Below, in pieces: positions 11,397-21,980 of a stretch of 64,000 nucleotides of DNA. Location: the NCBI GenBank assembly GCA_014382445.1, contig JACNJS010000023.1, positions 1 to 64,000 on the forward strand, given 5' to 3'. The position numbers and the translations under genes were made by a program. The DNA comes from Bacteroidota bacterium. Lineage in GTDB: Bacteria; Bacteroidota; Bacteroidia; Bacteroidales; F082. The notes under the pieces are model-generated. The model was given only the letters and a program-made list of their open reading frames with translations. It ran no database searches and was not told the DNA's origin. Position 1 is the stretch's first letter. Each line of letters opens with the position of its first letter.

Positions 11397-11654
11397 TTAT
11401 TTAGCTCTTTCTATGATTTCTAATAATCTCCAATTCTTATTCTTACTCAGTGGTCTTGTTTCCATAATACGTACCGTATCGCCAATTCCGCAATCATTTT
11501 TCTCGTCGTGAGCTATGAATTTGGTAGACTTCTTGATGAATTTACCGTAAACAGGATGCTTAACACGGCGTTCAACCTGAACTACAATGGATTTATCCAT
11601 TTTGTTGCTTACAACAAGACCGGTTCTTTCTTTCCTTAAGTTTCTCTTTTCCAT
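11397..11654 (-). CDS. rpsQ: 30S ribosomal protein S17
   Basis: S17 is an OB-fold primary binder of 16S rRNA. I chose ATG at 11654 (85 residues, [16 protein letters not shown]). An adjacent ATG one codon upstream is equally possible, and a longer frame reaching 11684 would overlap rpmC and add ten residues unlike the family. [20 protein letters not shown] is the typical C-terminal part. Confidence 0.95.
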   Translation of the reverse strand: MEKRNLRKERTGLVVSNKMDKSIVVQVERRVKHPVYGKFIKKSTKFIAHDEKNDCGIGDTVRIMETRPLSKNKNWRLLEIIERAK

Positions 11655-11661
11655 CATTTGA

Positions 11662-11868
11662 TTACTTATTATTATTTTCTGCAATAATTCTACTCCTCAA
11701 TTCTGTTTCCAACCTTGCAATTGTCTTCTTGTCGGCACTAATATTGTGAGGATTTTCTAACGGAGACACCGTATGATTTAACTTCAAACGAATTAAATGC
11801 TTACGCTCTTCTTCAAGGCGTTCAATGATATCCGCTTTACTTAGCTCTTTAATAACTTCTTGCTTCAT
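11662..11868 (-). CDS. rpmC: 50S ribosomal protein L29
   Basis: L29 forms part of the tunnel-exit platform that binds SRP and trigger factor. The 68-residue helical-hairpin protein has the [16 protein letters not shown] segment and the C-terminal [14 protein letters not shown]. It lies between rplP and rpsQ. Confidence 0.96.
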   Translation of the reverse strand: MKQEVIKELSKADIIERLEEERKHLIRLKLNHTVSPLENPHNISADKKTIARLETELRSRIIAENNNK

Positions 11869-11879
11869 TTCTAATTATT

Positions 11880-12299
11880 TTACTCAGAGTAATCTCTTCT
11901 AACAATAAACTTGGTAATTACAGGCAGTTTTTGAGCGGCAAGTCTCATTGCTTCTTTTGCTACAGCAACTGGAACTCCCTCTGCTTCAAACAAAATCCTT
12001 CCCGGAGTAACACGTGCAACGAATAATTCAGGTGCACCTTTACCTTTGCCCATCCTTACTTCCGCCGGTTTTTTTGTAACCGGTTTATCAGGAAAAATCT
12101 TTATCCAGATTTGACCTTCACGCTTCATAAAACGTGTAACAGCCTGGCGAGCAGCCTCAATCTGACGTGATGTAAGCCATCCCTCTTCAAGAGTTTTAAT
12201 ACCAAAAGATCCGAATGCCAATTGATTACCTCTTTGGGCATTGCCTTTCATGCGACCTTTTTGCTGTTTTCTATATTTTGTTTTCTTAGGTTGTAACAT
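11880..12299 (-). CDS. rplP: 50S ribosomal protein L16
   Basis: L16 organises the A-site region of the large subunit. The 139 residues include [19 protein letters not shown] at the start, the [20 protein letters not shown] core and the KGKGAPE loop that points towards tRNA. Confidence 0.98.
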   Translation of the reverse strand: MLQPKKTKYRKQQKGRMKGNAQRGNQLAFGSFGIKTLEEGWLTSRQIEAARQAVTRFMKREGQIWIKIFPDKPVTKKPAEVRMGKGKGAPELFVARVTPGRILFEAEGVPVAVAKEAMRLAAQKLPVITKFIVRRDYSE

Positions 12300-12335
12300 C
12301 CTATTTAACTTTTATAATTTTCGATAACTTATCTG

Positions 12336-13046
12336 CTACCTTCTCTTTCTTTGTCTTCCTCCCTTTGGAGCAGTTGTTTGTGGTTTTGAACCTCCAACCG
12401 ATGGGGATACTAATTCAGGTTTACCATAAATCTCACCTTTAAATATCCAAACTTTAATGCCAATACGACCATAAGTTGTGTGTGCTTCAACTAAAGCATA
12501 GTCAATATCGGCACGCAGGGTTTGAAGGGGGATACGTCCTTCTTTGTACATTTCACTACGAGCCATTTCAGCACCGCCAACTCTGCCCGAAATAAGAACT
12601 TTAATACCTTCAGCGCCAATACGCATTGTTGATGCAATTGATGTTTTTATAGCCCTGCGAAATGAAACCCTACCTTCAATCTGACGGGCAATACTCGTAG
12701 CTACTATATGAGCATCTAACTCAGGTCGTTTAATTTCTGAAATATTGATCTGAACTTCTTTATCAGTAAGTTTTTTTAACTCTTCCTTTAGTTTATCAAC
12801 TTCCGAACCACCTTTTCCTATAATAATACCCGGACGTGCAGTAAAAATTGTAATGGTTATCAACTTAAGTGTGCGCTCTATCATAATACGGGATACACCT
12901 GCTTTAACAAGACGTGCATTAAGATATTCTCTTATCTTACCATCTTCAACAAGCTTATCGGAAAAGTTTTTTCCGCCATACCAGTATGAATCCCAACCTT
13001 TGATGATTCCTAACCTGAGCCCTATTGGATTAGTTTTTTGTCCCAT
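12336..13046 (-). CDS. rpsC: 30S ribosomal protein S3
   Basis: S3 forms the mRNA entry tunnel and has intrinsic helicase-related residues. The 236 residues start [20 protein letters not shown], include the KH domain with [18 protein letters not shown], and end in a basic Pro/Lys/Arg tail. The ATG overlaps the rplV stop by one base. Confidence 0.98.
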   Translation of the reverse strand: MGQKTNPIGLRLGIIKGWDSYWYGGKNFSDKLVEDGKIREYLNARLVKAGVSRIMIERTLKLITITIFTARPGIIIGKGGSEVDKLKEELKKLTDKEVQINISEIKRPELDAHIVATSIARQIEGRVSFRRAIKTSIASTMRIGAEGIKVLISGRVGGAEMARSEMYKEGRIPLQTLRADIDYALVEAHTTYGRIGIKVWIFKGEIYGKPELVSPSVGGSKPQTTAPKGGRQRKRR

Positions 13047-13489
13047 TATTTATCTGTGTTATCGGTAATAACTTCTTCAACTTCCTCTTTCATTTGCATC
13101 TTATTGCCTAATATAAGTGTAACATGATTAGATCTTTTACGAATACGGTGTGCCCTGCCTTGGGGTGCTGGTTGAATTCTTTTCAGCATTCTTCCACCAT
13201 CAACGCTTATTTCTTTTACATATAACTGGTTATCCTCTACTCTTTTTCCTTCATTCTTAACTTCCCAGTTAGCAATTGCGGAGCGTAATAATTTGTACAA
13301 CCTTCCGGCAGCTTCTTTTGAAGTATGTTGTAGCACACTCATTGCATTTTCAACGTTCATACCGCGAATAAGGTCGGCGACAATACGCATTTTACGCGGA
13401 GAAGTGGGAACATTACGAAGGCGTGCAACGTAAAGTGTTTTACGCGCCTCTTTTCTTTGTTCTGCACTTATCTGTTTTCTTGATCCCAT
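13046..13489 (-). CDS. rplV: 50S ribosomal protein L22
   Basis: L22 has a long loop that lines the exit tunnel, where macrolide-resistance changes arise in other species. The 147 residues include the core [18 protein letters not shown] and [17 protein letters not shown]. The length exceeds the roughly 110 of E. coli because of a longer N-terminus and an acidic C-terminal tail. Confidence 0.97.
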   Translation of the reverse strand: MGSRKQISAEQRKEARKTLYVARLRNVPTSPRKMRIVADLIRGMNVENAMSVLQHTSKEAAGRLYKLLRSAIANWEVKNEGKRVEDNQLYVKEISVDGGRMLKRIQPAPQGRAHRIRKRSNHVTLILGNKMQMKEEVEEVITDNTDK

Positions 13490-13500
13490 TATTAAGTACT

Positions 13501-13779
13501 TTATTTATTACCTTTATTCTTTTTCCCAGCATGACCTCTAAACAATCGTGTTGGTGCAAATTCTCCAAGTTTATGCCCTACCATATTTTCAGTTACATAA
13601 ACAGGAATAAATTTATTTCCATTATGAACTGCTATGGTTTGGCCAACAAAATCAGGAGAGATCATTGATGCCCTCGACCAGGTTTTTACTACGGTTTTTT
13701 TACCGGACTCCACAGTGACCAATACTTTTTTCTCGAGTTTGATATCGATGTAAGGTCCTTTTTTTAATGATCGGCTCAT
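13501..13779 (-). CDS. rpsS: 30S ribosomal protein S19
   Basis: S19 is in the head of the small subunit and contacts S13 and the A-site tRNA region. The 92 residues begin [19 protein letters not shown] and include [20 protein letters not shown], both highly conserved. Confidence 0.98.
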   Translation of the reverse strand: MSRSLKKGPYIDIKLEKKVLVTVESGKKTVVKTWSRASMISPDFVGQTIAVHNGNKFIPVYVTENMVGHKLGEFAPTRLFRGHAGKKNKGNK

Positions 13780-13804
13780 ATTAAATTCAATTAACGCTCC
13801 TTAA

Positions 13805-14629
13805 TTATTTCTTTCTTTTCTCAACAATATATTTATTAGATGCCTTCTTTTTGGCACGGGTACGGAATCCCTTTGCAGGCAATCCTTTGCGTGAGCGGGG
13901 ATGTCCACCTGAAGCTTTTCCTTCTCCACCACCCATAGGGTGATCTACAGGGTTCATGGCTACACCACGCACTCTTGGGCGGCGACCCAGCCAGCGTTTA
14001 CGACCAGCTTTACCTGATTTCTCAAGGTTATGATCAACATTTGAAACCATGCCAATAGTAGCTTTACAAGTTTGTAAGATCATCCTTGTTTCGCCGGATG
14101 GCAGTTTAATAATCGCAAATTTTCCCTCGCGTGTCATTAATTGGGCATGTGACCCGGCACTACGCGACATTTTTGCACCCTGACCAGGACGAAGCTCAAT
14201 ATTGTGAATTACTGTACCAAAAGGAATTTCACTTAAATACATTGTATTTCCCACATCCGGAGTAACACCTTTACCAGAATTAATTTCCTGTCCAACTACA
14301 AGTCCCTGAGGGGCTACTATGTACCTCTTCTCGCCATCTACATAATTAATCAAAGCAATACGAGCAGTACGATTTGGATCATATTCGATTGTTTTAACAA
14401 TTCCAGGAATATTTTCCTTATCCCTCTTGAAATCTATGATTCTGTATTTTTGTTTATGACCACCGCCTACATTGCGAATAGTCATCCTGCCTTGATTATT
14501 TCTACCACCTGTACTTTTCTTACTAGCGATAAGACTTTTTTCAGGCTTATCGGTAGTAATTTCGTCAAATGCGCTTATAATTTTAAAACGCTGACCCGGT
14601 GTTGTCGGTTTATATTTTTTAAGAGCCAT
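13805..14629 (-). CDS. rplB: 50S ribosomal protein L2
   Basis: L2 is required for subunit association and peptidyl-transferase function. The 274 residues contain [20 protein letters not shown] near the C-terminus, including the conserved His of the peptidyl-transferase region, and the [11 protein letters not shown] signature. It sits between rplW and rpsS. Confidence 0.98.
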   Translation of the reverse strand: MALKKYKPTTPGQRFKIISAFDEITTDKPEKSLIASKKSTGGRNNQGRMTIRNVGGGHKQKYRIIDFKRDKENIPGIVKTIEYDPNRTARIALINYVDGEKRYIVAPQGLVVGQEINSGKGVTPDVGNTMYLSEIPFGTVIHNIELRPGQGAKMSRSAGSHAQLMTREGKFAIIKLPSGETRMILQTCKATIGMVSNVDHNLEKSGKAGRKRWLGRRPRVRGVAMNPVDHPMGGGEGKASGGHPRSRKGLPAKGFRTRAKKKASNKYIVEKRKK

Positions 14630-14631
14630 TT

Positions 14632-14922
14632 CTAAATATTGCTAAAGAAATCAATTGATTCACCTTCTCCTATAGTAATAATAGCTTTTTTGAAGGCATT
14701 TGTCTTACCAGAAATTACGCCTGATTTTGTATTACGTGATTTCCTTTTCCCTGAGTAATTCATAGTGTTTACAGAAAGTACTTCAACTCCGTAAAGCTCT
14801 TCAACTTCTCCTTTTATCTGGATTTTATTTGCCCTACTATCGACAATAAAACCATATTGGTTAAGTTTTTCACCTTTGGCAGTCATCTTTTCTGTAATAA
14901 CCGGTTTAAATATTACACCCAT
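14632..14922 (-). CDS. rplW: 50S ribosomal protein L23
   Basis: L23 is at the tunnel exit and is the main contact of trigger factor and SRP. The 96 residues begin with [20 protein letters not shown] and hold the short loop form common in Bacteroidota. It ends 2 bp before rplB starts. Confidence 0.97.
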   Translation of the reverse strand: MGVIFKPVITEKMTAKGEKLNQYGFIVDSRANKIQIKGEVEELYGVEVLSVNTMNYSGKRKSRNTKSGVISGKTNAFKKAIITIGEGESIDFFSNI

Positions 14923-14934
14923 CTCTTTTCAGTT

Positions 14935-15567
14935 TTATTTATTCGCGAATACTTCAATGATGGTTTTTAACGAGCTTTCAACAAAAACAATCTTGTTGGC
15001 TTTAAGAACTTCATAAGTGTTAATTCCTTCTGCCCTTAATACCTTAACTTTTTGTAGGTTTCTGGCTGATAAATAGATATTTTCATCAGACTGATCCAAA
15101 ACAAATAAAGTTTTTTTATTGTCAATATTTAAGCTTTTTAAAATTTCATTAAAATCTCTTGTTTTTGGATTTTCAAGATTAAAGTCTTCTACAATTAAAA
15201 TGCTATTTTCTTTCGCTTTGTATGATAAGGCCGACTTACGTGCAAGGCGTTTCACCTTTTTATTCAACTTAAAAGAATAATTACGTGGATGTGGACCAAA
15301 AACTCTGCCACCCCCTCGAAAAATAGGATTCTTTATGCTTCCGGCTCGTGCAGTACCTGTACCTTTTTGACGCTTAATTTTGCGCGTACTTCCAATTATA
15401 TCACTTCTTTCCTTAGAATCGTGTGTGCCCTGACGCTGGCTTGCCATATAATGTTTTGCATCAAGATAAATGGCATGGTTGTTTGGCTCAATCCCAAAGA
15501 TGGAATCATCCAGCATCACCTTTCTATCGGTGGCTTCTCCGCTAACCTTATGAACTACTAACTCCAT
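14935..15567 (-). CDS. rplD: 50S ribosomal protein L4
   Basis: L4 lines the exit tunnel and in E. coli represses the S10 operon. The 210 residues include the tunnel extension [20 protein letters not shown]-like region (here [18 protein letters not shown]) and [20 protein letters not shown]. It overlaps the end of rplC by 10 bp. Confidence 0.98.
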   Translation of the reverse strand: MELVVHKVSGEATDRKVMLDDSIFGIEPNNHAIYLDAKHYMASQRQGTHDSKERSDIIGSTRKIKRQKGTGTARAGSIKNPIFRGGGRVFGPHPRNYSFKLNKKVKRLARKSALSYKAKENSILIVEDFNLENPKTRDFNEILKSLNIDNKKTLFVLDQSDENIYLSARNLQKVKVLRAEGINTYEVLKANKIVFVESSLKTIIEVFANK

Positions 15568-16181
15568 CTTTCTAATATTACTAATGAATTATTAGGACCT
15601 GGAACGGCTCCTTTTACAACTACTATATTTTTCTCAGGAATTAATTTAATTACCTGAAGGTTAATTATTTTAACCCTATCTCCTCCCATTCGGCCTGCCA
15701 TACGAATTCCTTTAAATACACGTGAAGGATATGAAGAGGCACCTACTGAACCTGGTGCTCTTAATCTATTATGTTGACCATGAGTAGCATCTCCTACACC
15801 TTTGAAATTATACCTTTTTACCACTCCTTGAAATCCCTTTCCTTTTGATGTTCCTACAACATCAATATATTCACCCTCAATAAAAACGTTAACTGTTAGT
15901 ACGTCTCCAAATTTTTTCTTTTCTTCAAAACGACTAAATTCTGCTACAAATCTTTTTGGTGTTGTTTGAGCCTTTGCAAAATGACCTTTCATCGCTTTGG
16001 TGGTGTGCTTTTCCTTTTTCTCTTCAAAAGCGAGCTGAATAGCTTCATAACCATCAACTTCCTTTGTGCGAACCTGGCTTACAACACACGGACCAGCTTC
16101 AATGACGGTACATGGGATATTTTTCCCGTTCTCATCAAATATGGAGGTCATGCCTATTTTCTTACCTAATAATCCTGACAT
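15558..16181 (-). CDS. rplC: 50S ribosomal protein L3
   Basis: L3 is an assembly initiator that reaches the peptidyl-transferase centre. The 207 residues start [19 protein letters not shown] and include [20 protein letters not shown] and the Gln-methylation-type loop region [18 protein letters not shown]. It overlaps rplD. Confidence 0.98.
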   Translation of the reverse strand: MSGLLGKKIGMTSIFDENGKNIPCTVIEAGPCVVSQVRTKEVDGYEAIQLAFEEKKEKHTTKAMKGHFAKAQTTPKRFVAEFSRFEEKKKFGDVLTVNVFIEGEYIDVVGTSKGKGFQGVVKRYNFKGVGDATHGQHNRLRAPGSVGASSYPSRVFKGIRMAGRMGGDRVKIINLQVIKLIPEKNIVVVKGAVPGPNNSLVILERWS

Positions 16182-16208
16182 TGTTAAAAATCTTTAACTC
16201 GTTTATAG

Positions 16209-16514
16209 TTATACTTTTATCTCAACTTCAACCCCGCTTGGAAGCTCAAGCTTCATCAATGAGTCAATGGTTTTTGAAGATGAGTTAAAAACATCCATTA
16301 ATCTTTTATAAGTGCTTAACTCAAACTGTTCGCGTGACTTTTTATTTACAAAAGTCGATCGGTTAACAGTAAATACTTTTTTATGAGTTGGTAAGGGTAT
16401 TGGACCACTAATTACAGCACCCGTAGATTTTACCGCCTTTGCAATCTTTTCTGCTGATTTATCAACCAGATTATGATCGTACGATTTAAGTTTAATTCTA
16501 ATTCTTTGACTCAC
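16209..16514 (-). CDS. rpsJ: 30S ribosomal protein S10
   Basis: S10 (NusE) is a small-subunit head protein that also joins antitermination complexes. The 101 residues include [20 protein letters not shown] and end [14 protein letters not shown]. The reading starts at a GTG codon (16514); the protein from there ([20 protein letters not shown]) matches the family start exactly and no ATG fits better. tuf is absent between fusA and rpsJ, as is usual in this phylum. Confidence 0.97.
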   Translation of the reverse strand: MSQRIRIKLKSYDHNLVDKSAEKIAKAVKSTGAVISGPIPLPTHKKVFTVNRSTFVNKKSREQFELSTYKRLMDVFNSSSKTIDSLMKLELPSGVEVEIKV

Positions 16515-16529
16515 GTTAGTATAATTTAT

Positions 16530-18644
16530 CTAAAAATTTCCTTTTATTTTCTTTATTACTCCTTCTGATATAAATTCAGGTGCACGTTTAAAAGTGTTGA
16601 ACTCCATACTTGATGTTGCTCTACCCGAACTTAGTGAACGCAACGAAGTTACATACCCAAACATTTCGGATAAAGGCACTTTTGCTTTGATAACTTTGTA
16701 TCCAACCTTTGCTACAACATCCTCTACAATCGCTCTTCTTTTATTAAGATCACCGGTTACATCCCCAAGGTATTCTTCAGGAGTAACAATTTCAATTTTC
16801 ATTATTGGTTCGAGTAATACTGATTTTGCCATTTTGGCGGCAACTTTAAAACCAATTTTAGCAGCCATTTCAAACGAAAGTTGATCAGAATCAACCGGAT
16901 GGTATGTGCCATCAAGAAGTCTTACTTTCATACTTTCAATAGAAAACCCAGCTAAAACTCCATTTTGCATCGCTGTTTCAAATCCTTTTTTGATAGAAGG
17001 AATAAATTCCCGCGGAATATTTCCTCCTTTAACTTCATCAATAAATTGTAAGCCTTCTTCACCTACATCAATAGGACCGAGTTCAAATTCGATATTAGCA
17101 AATTTTCCTCTACCTCCAGTTTGCTTTTTGTAAACTTCTTTATGATGAACAGTATGCGTAATGGCTTCTTTATAGTTTACCTGTGGTTGCCCAATATTAC
17201 ATTCAACACCGAATTCCCTTTTTAATCTATCAACCAGAATGTCAAGATGAAGCTCGCCCATCCCTGATATTATTGTTTGACCAGAATCAGGATCGATCGA
17301 AACTTTAAAAGTTGGATCTTCTTCAGCAAGTTTGGCTAATGCCGACGACATTTTGTCGATATCTTTTTGAGTTTTAGGTTCAATGGCAATGCTAATAACC
17401 GGAATAGGGAACGTCATCGGTTCAAGGATGATAGGATGTTTTTCATCCGTTAATGTATCCCCGGTGTGTATTGTCTTGAAGCCTACAGCTGCTCCAATAT
17501 CACCGGCTTCAATAAAATCTAATGGCTCCTGTTTATTGGCATGCATTTGCATGATGCGGCTTATTCTTTCTTTCTTGCCAGTGGATACGTTATACACATA
17601 TGAACCAGAGTTTAACCTTCCAGAATAAACTCTGAAGAAACATATCCTGCCCACAAATGGGTCGGTAGCAATTTTAAAAGCAAGTGCGCTAAAATTATCA
17701 TTCGGGTCAGCACGACGAATTTCCTCTTTGTCAGTTTTCGGATTAACACCAACTACTGATTCAACATCAAGTGGGCTTGGAAGGAATTCAATAATGGCAT
17801 TTAATAGCATCTGAACACCTTTATTTTTAAAAGCGGCGCCACACATCACAGGTGTAATTTCCATATTAAGAGTTGAAGTGCGGATTACGTTTATCATTTC
17901 CTCCTCAGTAATAGAGTTTTGGTCATTCATAAACTTTTCAAGTAGTTCATCGCTTTCTTCAGCAACTCCCTCGATTATTTTCATACGATAATCCTGGGTG
18001 ATTTGCTTAAGATCCTCCGGAATTGGTATTTCAACAATCTTAGTCCCGTCAGAACCCTCTTCCCAAACAAAGGCTTTATTTTTTACAAGATCAACAACAC
18101 CTATGAAACTATCCTCCGACCCAATTGGTATTTGAATCGGCACAGGGTTAGCACCTAATCTGTCTTTTATTTGCTCAACAACACCAAAAAAATCTGCACC
18201 TGATCTGTCCATTTTATTAACGAAACTAATTCGAGGCACTTTATATTTATCAGCTTGTCTCCACACAGTTTCCGACTGAGGCTCTACTCCACCTACTGCA
18301 CAAAATAGCGCAACAGCACCATCTAATACGCGAAGTGATCGTTCTACCTCAACTGTAAAGTCAACATGTCCTGGTGTGTCGATTATATTTATTTTATATT
18401 TATTATTAAACAACTCCCAATAAACTGTAGTAGCAGCAGATGTAATAGTAATACCACGTTCCTGCTCCTGAACCATCCAATCCATAGTGGCACCTCCTTC
18501 GTGAACTTCACCCATTTTGTAGTTACGTCCTGTGTAATACAAAATACGTTCGGTAGTAGTGGTTTTACCGGCATCAATATGCGCCATAATACCAATATTA
18601 CGGTTAAGTTGAAGTTTACTTATATTTTTTTCCAGGGTTGCCAT
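16530..18644 (-). CDS. fusA: elongation factor G
   Basis: The translocase GTPase of elongation. The 704-residue length is normal. G motifs are visible: [12 protein letters not shown] at about residues 20-31 (G1), DTPGHVDF (G3) and [10 protein letters not shown] (G4). Domain IV and V segments such as [15 protein letters not shown] and [19 protein letters not shown] follow. It lies 15 bp before rpsJ and 24 bp after rpsG. The complete motif set supports the housekeeping factor rather than the EF-G2 paralogue. Confidence 0.98.
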   Translation of the reverse strand: MATLEKNISKLQLNRNIGIMAHIDAGKTTTTERILYYTGRNYKMGEVHEGGATMDWMVQEQERGITITSAATTVYWELFNNKYKINIIDTPGHVDFTVEVERSLRVLDGAVALFCAVGGVEPQSETVWRQADKYKVPRISFVNKMDRSGADFFGVVEQIKDRLGANPVPIQIPIGSEDSFIGVVDLVKNKAFVWEEGSDGTKIVEIPIPEDLKQITQDYRMKIIEGVAEESDELLEKFMNDQNSITEEEMINVIRTSTLNMEITPVMCGAAFKNKGVQMLLNAIIEFLPSPLDVESVVGVNPKTDKEEIRRADPNDNFSALAFKIATDPFVGRICFFRVYSGRLNSGSYVYNVSTGKKERISRIMQMHANKQEPLDFIEAGDIGAAVGFKTIHTGDTLTDEKHPIILEPMTFPIPVISIAIEPKTQKDIDKMSSALAKLAEEDPTFKVSIDPDSGQTIISGMGELHLDILVDRLKREFGVECNIGQPQVNYKEAITHTVHHKEVYKKQTGGRGKFANIEFELGPIDVGEEGLQFIDEVKGGNIPREFIPSIKKGFETAMQNGVLAGFSIESMKVRLLDGTYHPVDSDQLSFEMAAKIGFKVAAKMAKSVLLEPIMKIEIVTPEEYLGDVTGDLNKRRAIVEDVVAKVGYKVIKAKVPLSEMFGYVTSLRSLSSGRATSSMEFNTFKRAPEFISEGVIKKIKGNF

Positions 18645-18668
18645 TAGTTTATCAAGCGATCGTAATTT

Positions 18669-19136
18669 TTAGAATCTGAAATGTGAAAATGCTTTATTAG
18701 CTTCTGCCATTCTATGAGTATCCTCTTTTCTTTTAAATGCAGCACCTTCATCTTTATAAGCAGCCAAAATTTCACCAGCAAGCTTCTTTCCCATACTCTT
18801 TTCATGACGTTTACGAGAGAAACTGATAAGGTTTTTCATCCCGATTGACATTTTTCTGCTGGGACGAATCTCGGCAGGAATTTGAAAAGTAGCACCGCCT
18901 ATACGCCTGCTTCTTACCTCAACAGCAGGAGTAACATTAGCAAGGGCCTTTTTCCATACTTCGACAGGATCTTCACTAGTTTTCTCAGCTACAATATCCA
19001 TAGCTTCGTAAAAGAGTTTGTATGCTGTACTTTTTTTTCCTCCCATCATAATATTGTTTACAAATTGTGTAACCAACACATCATTGTATTTAGGATCGGG
19101 AAGGATAATACGTATTTTTGGTTTCGCTTTTCTCAT
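18669..19136 (-). CDS. rpsG: 30S ribosomal protein S7
   Basis: S7 nucleates 30S head assembly and in E. coli is the regulator of the str operon. The 155 residues include [23 protein letters not shown] and the [17 protein letters not shown] region, with the Met-Ala-Glu-Ala C-terminal helix. It lies between rpsL and fusA. Confidence 0.98.
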   Translation of the reverse strand: MRKAKPKIRIILPDPKYNDVLVTQFVNNIMMGGKKSTAYKLFYEAMDIVAEKTSEDPVEVWKKALANVTPAVEVRSRRIGGATFQIPAEIRPSRKMSIGMKNLISFSRKRHEKSMGKKLAGEILAAYKDEGAAFKRKEDTHRMAEANKAFSHFRF

Positions 19137-19161
19137 GATATAAAGCTTATGCTATTAACTT

Positions 19162-19536
19162 TTATTTTTTAGGACGTTTTGTACCATACTTTGAACGACG
19201 TTGTGTACGCCCAGCAACACCAGAAGTATCGAGGGCTCCACGAATGATGTGATATCTCACGCCAGGAAGATCCTTAACCCGGCCACCTCTAATCATAACA
19301 ATTGAGTGTTCCTGAAGGTTATGACCTTCACCAGGAATGTAAGCATTCACCTCTTTTCCGTTGGTAAGCCGAACCCTGGCAACTTTTCGCATTGCCGAAT
19401 TTGGTTTCTTTGGTGTAGTAGTGTAAACCCTTACACAAACTCCGCGACGTTGCGGACAAGCGTCAAGAGCGGGAGCTTTACTCTTATCAATGAGTTTCTT
19501 CCGTCCTTTCCTTACTAACTGCTGTATTGTAGGCAT
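19162..19536 (-). CDS. rpsL: 30S ribosomal protein S12
   Basis: S12 monitors decoding at the A site; changes in it give streptomycin resistance. The 124 residues contain the two resistance-associated loops, [17 protein letters not shown] with Lys, and [17 protein letters not shown]. The Lys at the first site (the KKPNS motif) suggests a streptomycin-sensitive type. It is the first gene of the 33-gene minus-strand unit and starts with ATG at 19536. Confidence 0.98.
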   Translation of the reverse strand: MPTIQQLVRKGRKKLIDKSKAPALDACPQRRGVCVRVYTTTPKKPNSAMRKVARVRLTNGKEVNAYIPGEGHNLQEHSIVMIRGGRVKDLPGVRYHIIRGALDTSGVAGRTQRRSKYGTKRPKK

Positions 19537-19937
19537 ATATTATTTTAATTTATTAACCTAAATTTTTGGAGGTGCAAAAGTATAAAATCATTTTATACAA
19601 ACCTCATTTTATTTTTAATAATTTCAGAAAGTTTTCAAGGTATTTTACCGGAGGGGGTTTAAAACCACACAACAAACATCATACTAATTTTGTTGCGCCG
19701 GAAACCTATATCGTTTTACCTTGTCAGGTCCCTTTAACTATTACTGTTTCAGCAAGTTTCGCAATATTATGCTTAAAACGGCTGCAAAGGTAAAAATTTA
19801 TTTCTTATTAACAACATGTGGGAGATACTTTTTTTGAGATAATTTAATTTTTCGCCTGGAAAATACTTGGTGCTGAAAAATTACTCCTTTATATAGTAGC
19901 CGTTAGTTCTTAATAAAATTAGCTCGGCTCTTAACAT
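19537..19937 (-). promoter_or_regulatory. promoter and possible leader region of the ribosomal cluster
   Basis: This 401-bp gap holds no gene. Two -7-like boxes face rpsL: TACTTTTG at 19575-19582 (leader about 30 nt) and TACCTTTG at 19785-19792, which has a GTTG element 19 nt upstream (one mismatch to TTTG) and would give a leader of about 240 nt. Inside that leader a perfect 7-bp stem pairs 19670-19676 with 19689-19695 around a 12-nt loop. Ribosomal operons often have regulated leaders; whether this one does is unknown. The end of the upstream minus-strand glycosyltransferase lies at 19938. Confidence 0.5.
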
Positions 19938-21893
19938 CTAACTTGCCAACTGCTGATACAAACCATACCTGTACGGATTGCCAGTCCTGCGATATATGTT
20001 AATATAATTAATAAGGAGTTTGTTATGTACTGGATTCCAAATGTAAATTTTGAGCGTCAGGCCTTCCATATCTGTTCTGCTTTTTAATGCATCCTGTATA
20101 TCAATACTCAAAAAAACCTTTTTCCATTTTCCTTTTTCGGGATTATAATCTTCAATATTAATTGCTTTCCAGTACATGGTTTCATCTCCGTCTGATACAC
20201 TTGCCACAATTAACGCTTTTGTTATTGTATCGGGCATCATTATTTCAAGTTCTACGTCAAATATACCCCTTCCACATTCTGCAATATCAGGTAAGGAAAA
20301 AGTTATAGCCGGCCCCCATTCATCAGAAGAAGTTAAACAATAATATTGAAAACCGGATAAAGTATCTTGAACAACCGGATTGCTCACGTGCCTCCATTTT
20401 CCTAATTCATTTTCAAAATCAGTAAGAGCGATAATTTTCCTTTTTATTTCATTTCCAGTAAGTGGTTTGTTCTTTGAGAATGTATAAATTTCATAAGTAA
20501 ACCCATACTCATATCCAATTTGATATGGAAAATATAACTGTACGACCTGGAGTTCTTCTCCTGTAACTGCTTCTGCTACAACTATATTTTCTTTAATGCC
20601 GGCTACAATTTTTTCAAATCCGGCCAAATCAATATCAGCATTTCTCTTTGTGAAATAAGGAACCTTTTTTCCATATTTATTAAAATAATATTCGTGATAA
20701 TATGGGATACAATCGTCAATTAAAAAAATATCATTAGCGTTGTTTTCAACAAGAGCCGTTTTAAACATTTCCTGATATGGCTGCTTATAAAAAATCTCGT
20801 AATGGTCTCTTCCATAAATTAGTGTTGAAATATTTACAATCAATAAAACAGTAACAATTATTGCATTATGATTATCTGATAATTTCTTATGATAAGAAAA
20901 CAACAAAACAAACAAGTAAGGAGTTGAAAAGATCAGCATTGAATACTGTATTATAGGATTTCTCAATACTGAATATCCATATCCAATTATAATTGGTAAT
21001 GCAACCCAAACAATTAGCAGCCATCTTTTTTGTTTTGCTTTTTCATTGCATATTATATCACCTTTCTTAAGTATGATATAAAACAATACAGCAATAATTG
21101 CCAACCAAGTCCACCACGAAAAATGAAAAATATAATTAAGAAACTGAAAGAAGAAATCAGGTTCGGGTTTGGAAAGCCACCCTCCTATACCACCCTTCGC
21201 CAACTGAGTTAAGAATATATGAAGGTGTGGGATATATAATATAAAAATAGCAACTCCTGAAAGACCATAGGTAATTAAATCCTTTTTCCTGACAAGAAAC
21301 AAACCACTAACTCCAACTATTGCGGCAAACAACAAACTAAAATGATGGTTATACGAAGCCAGCGCTCCAAATAACACATATAATATTAGGTATATAGTTT
21401 TTTTGTTTTTGAAGAAATACAAACTCCAGAAGTAAACCATTAGCAAGGTTAGCATTAAACCACTTACATAAGGTCGGGCAATTTGACTATACATTACAAA
21501 AAACTGAAGTGATGAAATATAAACCGCCGTTAAGAGACCGGTGGTTCCGCCAAACCACAATTTCCCAATTAAATAACCTAACCAAATTGAAATAATTCCG
21601 GAAAATATAGTTGGTAGTTTTACCATTGTTTCATTTGTACCCACAAAGCTTGTCCAGTAGTAAAGAAACACCTGAACCCCGGCAGGATGAGTATCACCAA
21701 GCATCACACCATTGCGAATAAGGTCGGTAAAATTATCGAACTGAAGCCGGCTTAATGCACTCAGTTCATCGTGCATAAATGGTATATGCAAGAGGTTCCA
21801 AAATCTCAATACTGAACCCACAAAAATTATAAATATTACAAGCGAATATTCATATAATTGTGACTTATCGGTAACTATTTTGTGAGGCTTCAT
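19938..21893 (-). CDS. membrane glycosyltransferase, GT39/ArnT-like, with C-terminal domain
   Basis: Predicted integral inner-membrane glycosyltransferase using a lipid-linked sugar donor. The first 400 or so of 651 residues carry about ten hydrophobic segments. Just after the first one comes PFMHDELSALSRL, the Asp-Glu pair in the first outer loop that is catalytic in the GT39/GT83 (PMT/ArnT) superfamily, and GDTHPAGVQVFLYYWT further on fits the family. From about residue 480 to the end there is a soluble beta-rich region resembling a carbohydrate-binding jelly roll (FDVELEIMMPDTITKALIV). Donor and acceptor cannot be told. A -7 box (TATTTTTG, minus, 21904-21911) lies 10 nt before the ATG, so the mRNA is nearly leaderless. 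It is divergent from the helicase gene. Confidence 0.75.
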   Translation of the reverse strand: MKPHKIVTDKSQLYEYSLVIFIIFVGSVLRFWNLLHIPFMHDELSALSRLQFDNFTDLIRNGVMLGDTHPAGVQVFLYYWTSFVGTNETMVKLPTIFSGIISIWLGYLIGKLWFGGTTGLLTAVYISSLQFFVMYSQIARPYVSGLMLTLLMVYFWSLYFFKNKKTIYLILYVLFGALASYNHHFSLLFAAIVGVSGLFLVRKKDLITYGLSGVAIFILYIPHLHIFLTQLAKGGIGGWLSKPEPDFFFQFLNYIFHFSWWTWLAIIAVLFYIILKKGDIICNEKAKQKRWLLIVWVALPIIIGYGYSVLRNPIIQYSMLIFSTPYLFVLLFSYHKKLSDNHNAIIVTVLLIVNISTLIYGRDHYEIFYKQPYQEMFKTALVENNANDIFLIDDCIPYYHEYYFNKYGKKVPYFTKRNADIDLAGFEKIVAGIKENIVVAEAVTGEELQVVQLYFPYQIGYEYGFTYEIYTFSKNKPLTGNEIKRKIIALTDFENELGKWRHVSNPVVQDTLSGFQYYCLTSSDEWGPAITFSLPDIAECGRGIFDVELEIMMPDTITKALIVASVSDGDETMYWKAINIEDYNPEKGKWKKVFLSIDIQDALKSRTDMEGLTLKIYIWNPVHNKLLINYINIYRRTGNPYRYGLYQQLAS

Positions 21894-21964
21894 AAATATA
21901 TGCCAAAAATAACCATTTGTTTAAAACACATTTCACAACCACTGTGATACTTTCCTTAAAAATG

Positions 21965-21972
21965 TAATTTTG
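21965..21972 (+). promoter_or_regulatory. -7 box of the pcrA-like helicase gene
   Basis: TAATTTTG matches TAnnTTTG, with TGTG 18 nt upstream as a poor -33 element. The ATG at 21981 is 8 nt after the box, leaving room for only a few leader bases. Confidence 0.5.
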
Positions 21973-21980
21973 CGCGTATA

